In this document: positions 37,201 through 49,200 of the stretch, one piece after another
Layout: every line of letters begins with the position of its first letter
Numbering within the stretch: the stretch's first letter is position 1
Translations under genes and position numbers: made by a program
NCBI GenBank assembly: GCA_963082875.1
Contig: OY720097.1
Location: 12,160,501-12,224,500, forward strand
Length of the DNA stretch: 64,000 bases
From: Corella eumyota
Lineage: Eukaryota; Chordata; Ascidiacea; Phlebobranchia; Corellidae
Reading direction: 5' to 3'
Notes under the pieces: generated by a model
Databases searched by the model: none
The model's input: the letters and a program-made list of their open reading frames with translations, nothing else
Told to the model about the DNA's origin: nothing

Positions 37201-40200
37201 AAAATACATTATAAATGTGTATGTAACCCTTACCTCTATGTAAACAATATTTTGCTTAATATTACCTTAAAATAATGCACTAAAGCTATCCTATAAATAA
37301 ACACTCTTACTATATACCATTAGTTTTAGTATATATATATTTTATTATACTGAATGAGAGCAAAAATTGCATAAAAAATTTATGAACAGCAAACAGTATT
37401 AGGTTAAACTTTTTGTGAGTTTAACTTAGTAAGCAAATTTGAAGAATTGCACGATTTAACAAAGGAATTATTTTTTTCCATGGAATACTTGTGACAACAA
37501 ACTAAAAACAGTCTTTCTTTCCAATTAGCAAAAGAAAAGATTAAAGCAAATAAGTTAATCATCATGTTACTGCCATATACAATATGCTCAATATATACTA
37601 CTTCATGTTGGTGCATAAAGGAAAAAATAGGATTGACCGAATCTGAAATAATACAGATAACTGCAATAAGGGCTGACCGCTTAACTAGAGGCATAACTGA
37701 TTTGACTTCATGACCCCGGCTAACCATTTTGCGATGATGTAATGTTAAAGGATAAACCAGGGAAAACAGAAGCAAAATTTGGAAAGTTATAGTGGTAAAT
37801 ATCAGCATAGTCCATTTTAGCCGAGTTTCTCTGGTGGTTTGGGCCCTGACGCAACCAACAGTTGAAGTTCTGTGTAAATGTGCTGTGAAAAAGACAACGT
37901 AATTTACAATAGTCATGACTGGTAAAAAGATTATTGTTAACTTGTTGATGATGAATGCCGCTCTGTTGACGTGCTTACAAAGTGGTGGATTGCCATAAAA
38001 CAGAGTGTGTACTCTATACCACAAAGCAAAGTATATAATACACAGTTCACTGCCAGCAGTTACGACTTTTACTTTATGATAGTTCGAGCAAAACCGCCTT
38101 GTAATGGTAAACAATAAAGGTGTTTCGTTCAGCATAAAAATCAAAACACACCAAGCAGCAAAAAGAGTTGCTGTGTTGAGAATAGTTCCATCTTTTTGTA
38201 ATTTTATAGACTTTAAACTACTGGTGTTCTCTGTAAAATTTTAATATCCTTCATTTAATTTTTTTTACTTAACTCTTTATTAGTCAAGCAATAAATTTAG
38301 TCTAACTTACTGTGTGAGCAGATGCAGTAATTTCTTTTAACACCAAAGTAACTTAAGGCAATGATGATGTATACCACAGTAAGCAAACAAGCTAAAGTAA
38401 ATGTCATTGATGCAGTAAATATTGTTTTATAATCCTTGAAGTTTAGATGCATTACACTTGTCAAATTTTCTTCTACTAACTCAGAAGTATTTCTCAAGGA
38501 CATTTTTTTACTTTTATTAATAACTTCTTAGTACTAAAATATTTTAACATGTTATTAATGCCCTTAACTTAAATTACTAAATATTGAAATCAGTTTTACT
38601 AAAAATGTACACATTTTTATTTGCTTGCTTAGAAGCCTTTTTCGTTGACTTTGCTGTGCTGATGACAATAACTATGAGAGATGCCTATTAAATTCCAATA
38701 AATTAGTAAGCCCATTTTTCATATTTCCTAAAACAATGGTGGCACAAACATTAAAACCTATTTTTGGGCAAAAAAACGATGGTAATCAAATGATGTTTAT
38801 TTGACCAATGTTAATATTTACACACTCATTTATTACAAGAATCTATATTTTACTCTTAAAATATAGATATTTTTATTTGTTTTTGTTTAAATAGAAAATT
38901 AAACCTTACCGCACATGTGTGATTTTGCAACAATTTCAAGTGTAAAATCATTAGATAAATAAATCTTAATATTAAATCACTAATAATATCTGATATATTT
39001 TCTTCTCACTTACTATAACCTTCAGCTAAATCTTATACTGGCTAACAACAAAGTATCACCAAATAATTAAGTGCTAAACTGTGTTTGGATATAAAATTAA
39101 CTGTAGGACTGTGTACTTAAACCCCATAAATTTAATAAAGAGCTGGTTTTAAAAATTAAATTGGCTTAGTTCAAAAGTTTAACACCTCAGCCCCTGTCTA
39201 ATGAACCCTATTTAAATATGATTTTTATTATTTTTCTGTAATTTTTTTTAATTTTTTTTAGCGTATTATGCAAAATATTAGATTTTTTTTAATTTTCTGG
39301 ATTTTTTTTACTTGTTTACTGCATTAAATTAAAGTAATATCTGCTCTTAACTTACCTGTGACTGGAGCCGCAAGCCACTTTGTAAACATTCACACCTTCC
39401 AAACCAATTACTCGGTATGGTGTTTTATTAACCAATGTCGAACCATTTCCTTGTTGACCATGGTCATTATCACCCCAAGAATACACCTTTCAAAAAAAAA
39501 AGAAAATTTATAAAGAAATATTTAATTCAGGTTGAACTACCTTGTTTTTTCTTTTAAAACCAAAGGTTTATTTAGTTGTAAAAATCTTTATTAAATTAAT
39601 TATATTTTACTTGTCCTTTGTCCGTCACAGCAAGACAATGTAAAGCCCCAACTGCAATATCAACAACTTTCATTTCTCGAAGAGTTTCAATCACTTGGGG
39701 TTTTCTAACATGCTGATCAGTACCATGACCCAGTCGAAAATAATCACCCTTACCCCAAGTATAAACTAACCCCGATTTCGATAAGGCCAGGGAAAATTGA
39801 GCCCCGCATTCTAAAAAATTTAAAGTTTTTTAATATTTAAAAAAAACATATTTTTTTATCATTTTTTTATTGTTCGCAAAAATGAAAAATAACCTATTTT
39901 AATGATTCCACATCCAGTTAACTTTTCCACAATTTTTGGGACAGAACATCCGTCACTTCCTCCTCTTCCCAACTTTCCAAAGTCTCCATCACCCCAGGAC
40001 CACACTGATCCATCGGATGTAAGGCAGAGAGTCTGAGCATCACGACTTCCGCAAGCAACTTGGATCACAGAGTAATCCTTCATTGCTCGAACCTTGTTAA
40101 GAATTAAATTTTTTTTTGTAAATTTTTTTTAAAAAGATTTTCGCCTTGGCCAATTAATTCAAAAAAAACCATTTAAAAAAATGCTGCCTAAATATAAAAA

Positions 40201-43200
40201 AAAATAAAAATTTTACCTAAAAATATTACAATCAAAAATTTAAAAAAACAAGCCCAAAAAACTTACAGGTTTAGGTTTAAGCTGAGTGTAGTTAGTTCCA
40301 TGACCCAATCTTCCATACACACCATGTCCCCATGTATATAATATACCCGAACTTCCCACTGCTGCACTGTGTGAACTACCACATGCTATATCCAGTACAT
40401 GCTTTTCTGGTAATGTCTAAAACATACAAGAATTGTGGATTTTACATTTTTAAAAAAATTACAAATCTTTAATTGTTCTAAAAATGTTATTTTGTGGGTG
40501 CGATAATGAATGGTGTTTTATCTAAACTAGTTAATTGTTGGCCTACAATCAGGAATTTAATTGTCATAAATGGATACAACTCCGATTTTTGCCTCCAAAA
40601 TTTACAACTAAAATGGATACAACTCTAATTTTTGCCCCTAAAATTTACACGCACAACACAAGGGGCAGTGTTTTTTAATAATCTATAAGTTAAACATTCA
40701 TATATATAATATTTATCATCCACTAAGCTCCATTATATATAAATGCTGGTCCAAAATATTAAGCAGTTCGTAACGTATAGGGGGAATTAAACTTAAGACC
40801 TTGGGTAGTTAAACAATGTTACATTATTAGACTGCTAAGTTTAGTTCACCTCTAATCTTCTAGGAACTAATGAATCTGCTCTAGTTCCATGACCCAACTT
40901 TCCTTCCTCCCCATCACCCCAGGAAAACACCTTTCCACTTGTGGTGAGTGCCATCGCATGTCTTCCACCTAATTAATTTGAATAAATTTTTTAATTTGTA
41001 GTAAAAAAAAAACAAAAAAACAATGTGCTTTTTCAAAGCATTTTATGGATAAAAAAATGCTTAAAATCCCTCTCTTTCTATAATTAGACATGGGTGTATT
41101 TTAACTGCTACTAAATGTTAAACTTTGTAATTTACTTCTTGTTACATTAAAAACAAAGGCAAAAAAATAAAAGTAACCTGAATGGACTGCCACCTTTTTA
41201 ACAGGGTGTGGTAATTTTAATTGAGTTAATCGAGAAACACTGCTGGTTTGTACACCAAGTCCCAACCTTCCACTTGTACTTTCACCACAAGCAAAAACCT
41301 GACAATTATAAAAAGTATATTTAATATTAGAATACAAATAAGTGGGTAAATATATTTTAAAAAGCTTAAAATACCAATTTTGTAAGTAATAATTACATCT
41401 CATAGTTATATTAATTAAATGAAAAGAATTAATACATAAACAAGAATATGTTAAGTCTTTAAATTTTTTATTAAAAACATGAATATTTAAACTAGTTTTT
41501 TTCATAACCCAACAACCTTTTATTTAAATGTTGTACTATGGTTGCAACTCGCAATAAATATATGCCTGCACAGGGAACGAAATAACGGGTCGCTATTCGC
41601 TAAACGCGAATCGTTTTTTTAAATTAGCAAATCGTTTTTTACAAATATATTAGAATTAGCGAATTAACCAAAAAAGTTCGAGCGATAAAAATACTTTCGT
41701 GTATATTTGTGTATTGTTACGATCTATTTTTAACCGGTTTAACACATTTATAATTACACCAATATAATCCTGCGTGAATGTAGTACTATAGGGCATTTAA
41801 TAACAAAAACTTTCCATGTTTGGCAATGCGCAAACTTCACCTCCGGGTTCGTTTATTTATTGCGCATTTTTTTAAATACATAACACAGCTTTAAAGTAAT
41901 CAAAAATGTCTCGTTTTTTGTGCAAAAAATTATTAACGATTGTTTAACAAGACGTTACATTTTAAAACGCCATGCAACGCGTCAAGTGTTATCAAAAAAC
42001 GAAGATTATGACTTGGACCTAATTATTGCTCTAAAAATTCAACCTCATTTTTAGCGAATCGTTTTTTAAACGTTAATTCGTACCCTGCCTGCATAACAGT
42101 CTATAAATTGGTCAAATAAATATACTTATATTTATATCGTCCACTTAGCTTAATATATACATATATATTACAAACATATAGCAAATTTAAACTAACTTTT
42201 TTTTTGTATTATTTAAAAAAATTTAAATATACCTTTCCATCAGCAGTAACAGCATATAAGCTTTTTGATCCACCTGTGATTTGCTGAATATTAATTGAAG
42301 AAAGGTCTTTAGACTGCTGCGGCGTCTTCAATTTTGAACCATGCAGTCCTCCAAGTTGATTTTTGTCATTCAAACCCCAAACAAAGACCTTGGATGTATC
42401 TTTTTGCTGTGATTTATGCTTCACACGACGCTTATTCCTCTGTTTAAAACAAATTCTTATCCAGTATAAAAAAAAATCTTTCCAGTATAATAAATGTTTT
42501 TTTTAACTTGTATAACACGTTTTAAAACTTTTTTATAGTATAAAAATGATTTGTGAAGACACTCATATTTTATCAAAAAAATTTTTTTAATTCGAAAGAC
42601 TTGTATTAACAATTAAAAATATAAACTTTTAGTTATTAGAATTTTCTTGCTTTTACTATCAATTACCTTGCTTTTACCGTCATTGGACATTTCTTCATCT
42701 GAATTCGATGCCAAAAAAGTCTCAGGAATTAAATCCAGAGTTGAAATTGCAGGACAATTTGTTTTTATTCCCAAATGATGAACCTAGGTTTAAAAAAAAA
42801 CTAAAAATCAATAAAACAAACCAAAAAAATATTTAAAAAATACTATGACATGATATCAGTAGAAAAAAAAACATAGTAAATAGTGCAAGAACTATAAGGT
42901 ATTATAACACTAGAGGCACTAGGCATAACAAAACTAAGTTCCGAGTTTGATTCCCACAGTTTCCATTATATACCGTTCTACTGTTCTTTTTTTAGCCCCA
43001 AAACAATGATCAAGCCTACTGAAAAACTTAATACCCAAAATTGACAAACAACTTAAGACTAAGTTGGGATAGTAAAACCTAATCTATTGTCAAAACAATC
43101 TTTTTAAAATGAAAATAAATAAATATGAAAAAATTATTGTTGTACTAATAATATTTACCACATACCTTAAAATTTATTTCCTTGTTTAGGGGGGCAGTAT

Positions 43201-46200
43201 GGCATAAATTTATTTGTATAAAGCGATAGAAAACATCACAGTCAGTCAGCAAAACATAATTTTTAAGGTGATATCTTGTTACTCTCAGCTTCTTTAAACA
43301 ACAAAGTTTTTCTAATGAACTGCCAGCCATCACATTTATTTTAGAAGACGTTTCTTCCGATACTGAAACCTTTAAAACAAAAAATTGTCACTAAATTACA
43401 CTTATATTAAAAAATTCTACCACATCAAGAATATTTAAAAAATCTTGTTTTCGTTACAAAGTGCATAAAAGAATTTATGTTAATAGACAAAAAATATACT
43501 TGTCTAATAATTGTTTATACAAAACAAGGAGTGAAACCTAAATAACATATGTTTAATATAATTTATAGATTTAACCCAAACAATTATACCAATAAAATAA
43601 TGTTGCGAGATATACATATATCAAAATATTTATACATATTTTTAACGATGGTATCTGGTGTTGAATTGCAATACGTTTACACAGTGTTTTTATAAAGTAG
43701 CAAACACTTACACATTTACACACAAGAAAATCTCACCTGTATTATTAGCTCTGAGATTTTATGATTTGCTTTAAATTCGAGTCTTATCCAATTATTATGA
43801 CTTAAAGCATCAGCTTCCCAATATTTGTCAGAATTTCCATCCAACATACAGAATTTTTGATTTTCAGAGGACGAAACTTTAATTGATTCCAGAGCTTCAC
43901 AAAAATCTGATACATCTAACAACCAAAAAATAAAAAAAAAATAAAAAAATTTAATTACTTAAATTAAAAAATCAAATTTAGTTTGGTGAAATGACATACT
44001 TTAATATATATATATGCATGTCCAAAAGCCAAATATCACAAAATATTCCACACTTAACTACCCTTGTTAAGTAATTAGTGGAAAACAAGCTAGGTCCTAA
44101 TATTTTGAGTTTAAGCTGCACTATTTGAGCCCGATTTTTATTATTTGAGCCCCAAGCTTATTATTTTTTTTGAGCCTACTATTTTTTTATTTTTTGAGCC
44201 CCGAACTATTTGAGCCCCGAGCTTACAATACCTTAAACTTGTAGTAAATATTCTTACCCAGTAAGGGTAAAAAAAAACAAAAAGTGAAATGAAGGAAAAA
44301 AAGAGACCCTTCAGGAAATTATTTTACTAGTCTATATAATAAGCATACAATTTTAACCGATATAACTAAAAAAAAAAATATATATAAAATAATATAAAAC
44401 AAAATCAAATAACATACCAGGAACATTGGCAGTTACATTTGAAGAAGAACCTGCAACATTCAATGAAGAAGAGGTAGTTAATTTTTCACACTCTTGCTTT
44501 CTATGACGAATAACTGCTGGTTTTGCCACAGCAACGGGTTCAGCAGATGGGTGAGAAATCAACTTAAATTTATGTCTGGGGCTAGCATGCAACTTTGTAA
44601 GAAAACAAACCCCGCACATGTTAAAACTGGGGCACACATCACATTTGTAGCGGGGACCAATAATCGGCAATAACTAAATTATATTATTTTTAAATAAATA
44701 AAATTTATTAGTTTCTCTGATACCAAATCACATTAAAACAAAGCTAAATATCAATAAATTACTATAAATTTTTAACTGGTAGCAATTCCCAAAAAAAGAG
44801 AATAAAAACTACTTTTTACCTGACATATGTTACATGATATTCCACTGTGTGGTAATGGAGCCAACTCCATCTCTGACATCAACCCTGTCCAATGATTTTG
44901 CTCTGGAAAGTCGACTCTAATGTCTTTTCCGTTGGATGTAAACCCAACCACTGTTCCAACACTAGAGTGTGTCACTGAGCCCCACTTGTAGTGAGGCACA
45001 AAAACTGAGCGCTTTACAGAAACCTTGTCTCCCATTAAAAAAGGTCTTGAGTTTAAGTCATCTCCATGTACATTGGATATTGTTGCAATTCCCATAAGCT
45101 CAATATGAATATAACGGACCTGTTAAGCAAAATCATGTTACAAAAGTTTTTCAAAATGCTTACGATACTGTGAATTGAATTTAAATTTAGTTAAAATTAT
45201 AATAAGGCTTACATTATAGCCCCCTTTTTTACCTTTGAAATTTATAAAAAGAGTTGGTGTAACTATGGGTTCAAAACATGTACCATTTAATGTACTAGAT
45301 ATGTAATAACAATATGGTTTGAAAAACAACCAACCCCCAAAAGGCCACATAAATATTTCCCAAAATACTCTTAAACCACCCTATAGCCCCATCTACTATG
45401 GTATGAGTCTTGTCATTCATTCATTTAACCCAAAGAGTTTAAATCTTACCCAGTAAGTGCCGCCTCTTGTTATCCAGGTAGCTTGTACGTTAAGGTCTTG
45501 TAATCCATCTCTATCTAACCTAACAACTTGACCTACATCACCCTGACCAACTTCTTCATAACTTTGACAACAGCAAACCATCATTCCAACCTAGTAATTT
45601 AATTTAAATTTAACTTATTTTTGTTTAAATAGTAAATTTACTTTATCCATTTGTTACTTATTGCAATTACAGATTTTTTTTGTTGGATGTTATACAAAAA
45701 AAAAACATGCATTTTATCCTAAAAAAAAATTTTTTAAAACTTTTTTTAAACTTTTGATATTTTAACATATTTTAAAAAAATATAATTTTTTAACCTTAAT
45801 ATGATCTCGCACATAAACTGTGTACTCAGTATCATTATCAAAATCCGATCTTTTTAAAAAAATTTTTTTTGGACTTTCTTCGACCCTCGGCGTTACAAAG
45901 TCATCAGGTTCATTAAAAGTGGGGCTATAACCCGAAGAATCACTCCTCTCTTGGTCAGAGGGACCCTCAGTTGAACTTTCATCACTGCTGGCAAATGGAG
46001 AAGGCAAGACGGGGGGAGAATTTGCTTTTGACATGCGATTAGGAAAATCTAAAAGATATTTTATATAAATTTAATAAGATTTAATGTTTTTAAATAGAAA
46101 AATATCAATAAAAATGATTAAAGAACACTTTATAAAATTTTCAGAATTATTTACCGACTTTAAAGTATTAATTTTTTAATTTAAATAATTTTCAAATCAG

Positions 46201-49200
46201 GAGTTTTAACCGGAATCTATAAAATAATATCAACATTTTTTTTTAAGTTTAATATTGTAACTTTATGTGCAATACTTTTATTTACTAAAGAATGTTTAGA
46301 TTTCAATTTTCTTTTTTTTGAAGATTTTAAATTATTATTTGTTACCTATTCTGCTTCCTGTACTAACAGAGTTTGATTCACTTGTGCTTGGTTCCTCCTC
46401 CTCCTCATCTTGATCCTCTTCCTCCTCTTCTTCTTCAGTTTCTGAATTCTCCAGCAACCAACTAATTACATCCTAAAAATTACAACGTTATAAATAGTCC
46501 ATAAATAATTTAAAAAAAAAATAAAAAACCAATTAATCTAAATTTAGATGGTCTGAAAAAACACTAAAAAAAATAAAAAGCAGAAAACAAAAAATAAATT
46601 TAAAAATATAGTTTTAACTTAAGTCTTTAAAATTAAATTTAACTAAATTAAAAACAAAAAAAAAAAAAATTTTTTTGCAATTTTATTTAATAAAATTTTT
46701 TTTTTTGCAATTTTATTTAATAACTATGTGATTGTTTCCTTTAAAAAAAATATCTTACCTCAAATATTTGATATTGATCCAAGCATCCAGAATTAACTTC
46801 AGAACTGATATTATTACAAGCTGTTTGTATTTGTTTCATTGAAAAACCCATTTCCGAGAGTTGTTCCAAATTACAGAACGACACAATGTTTAAAACATTG
46901 TGATTTATCCGATTTGTGTTACTTTGATTTGGTGAACCAAACCTTGCTAGCTGGCTACTGTGTAAAAAAGATTAAGGAAAATGTCAAGAATAAAAAAAAT
47001 TATTGACCAAATTTTAAAATTTGCTGAAATAAATTACCTTAACTTTTTTACTAAAAATTTGGAATAAGTTTATCAAATTTAAAAAAAAAAAGTAAAAATC
47101 CCTTTGTATTTAAATAGGTTTGTACATAAATAAGTATTAATTTTTATAAAATGTTTTCAAGTAAAGTTATACCTTTCATTGTCTGAAAAGGCAGTCGACC
47201 TTCTTTTTCTAAAGCTCACTCGAGAGCGAGAATTCCTTGAAAACGGAAGAAGATATGAACTAACTAAAAAATAATATTCAAACATATAAATAAGGGCATA
47301 GTAATCCCTAACTATAAAATTACAATACATTTTTAACTTGTTTTAAATTTAATCGCTGTTTTTTTATTGTATTCACTTAATAATTTTAACTGCAACTGAT
47401 AGTTGTATATTGAAAACAAAGTCCCAACAAACTTTAAATTATAAACTCTAAAAATATTTAATTAACTAATACATTCAGATTTCTTTTAGATTTTAGCTTT
47501 TTTGATAATCCCCAATTAAAATTTTAATAATTGTTTTTTACATATATTTTGTTACATTGTTGAATCACAAAACTTTGAAAAAATGTCAAATAATTGGGAA
47601 CTGACCTCCAAGTTCATGGTGTGTATCCTCTATTGACAACAGTGATGCAAATGGCGATGATGCGTTTCGATTCATTCTTCTTTGTCTCATGTTTCGACGA
47701 ATTTTTGCCATACTTCTAGTTGTCTGAGATAGTAAGGATTCAGTGGTTTGCTCAGGCATTTTTTTTGGGACCCCTTTCGTTTTGGGCCTAAGTATGTTCT
47801 TTTGAATAACAGAAGACATCTCCTAATATTTAAATAAATCTTTATATAAATGGGGCTGGGTGGACAATATTTATATACATATATATATATACGTCAAATT
47901 TATAGTTCTACAAAATTATTAAAACCGCTGTTTGTGGTGCCAGTGTATTGCGGCCATAATAGACCATAATACAACAGTTAAAAAAAATCATAGGGTGGGC
48001 TATCAGTTTGATCAAAGCTTAAAAGTTAGTTTTAAAAATGTTCTAACCAAACAGTTTAACAATTTAAAAAATGATATAATTAATATTTACCAACATTTAA
48101 CCAAACATATATAAAAATAAATAACCTAGAGAGTTGTATCTCTATAAATTAACAATAGTACAACAAATAACCCAAGTTTTTTATATAAAATAAGCATATA
48201 TTTTTACCTCTAAATGGTTTGATGGTTCTTGGGATAAAAGTATTTGCAACAAAGCAGTTGCAGTTGTACAAATTTCCTCCTCTCCATAACAGGGTTTTAA
48301 AGGAGAAAAATCTGATGCAATTCCAAGAATTTTTTGAAGCAAGGTCTGCTTTAATAAAATAACATTTTCAAATCAATTTTTAAAATGAGTATTAACATCA
48401 AAAAATACATAAAATAAAACCTAAACCTGAAAGTCTGTTCACTGTAAGTAATTTTGACAAGTACATATAGGTATTTTCAGTAACTATTCTTCAATAAAAA
48501 AAGTTGTTACTATCCTTATTAAAAATAATATATTCTATATTTAAATCTTAAATAAAACAAAAATATTCATTAAACGACCAACCTTTGGTTCTGTCTTTTT
48601 AAATTCCTCACTCAAGGAAAATGAAACCAAAACATTTTCATCTTCGTTATTAGATTCAAGACTTTGTATTGAACTGAAAGGACTTTCATCTGGCGACTTT
48701 TTATCAAAAGATGTCAAATTGTCATCTTTATCCGACTCATCTGCTGAGTCATCAGTTGCCAGGTCACATGACCGTTTAGCTAAGTCACTGGAAATCAAGT
48801 TTGTTGTCGATTGATTTTTCAATTTTGTTTCGCTAATTTCATTTAAATTTTCTAAAATTATATCAGATTTTTTTGTTTCATTTTCAAAATTTGCTAAGTC
48901 ATTGTCTATCACATAATCCTTATTCTTTTTCGAAGCAATATCCCGATTTATGTCTGTTTCTGTAGTTAAAGATGTTGAATTGTTGGTAATTGGGTTATGG
49001 GCCAGTTTTATACTCAAAACTTTTCTTAGATTGCATTGGTTGCTTAATAGATAAGGAAGACATTGCAGAATGCCTAATTCAAGCTGTTGTTTTCGAGTTT
49101 TGTTCTAAATAAAAATATTTAAACTGATGTAAAAAATAAATTTTAATATATATACTAAAACAAAATAAATAAGATTTAACACGTATCAATTTTTATTTGG

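Larger units (their letters stand above)
36876..42439 (-). other. HERC2: HERC2 second RCC1-like propeller (RLD2)
   Basis: Exons 42233-42439, 41178-41298, 40850-40968, 40267-40416, 39894-40092, 39611-39810, 39356-39486, 36876-37152. Blades start at [19 protein letters not shown] and run through [71 protein letters not shown] and [13 protein letters not shown]. The last blade closes across the 2.2-kb intron 37153-39355 (CGSSHS joined to IAWAKND). Exon 36876-37152 then continues into a low-complexity linker. Confidence 0.93.
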
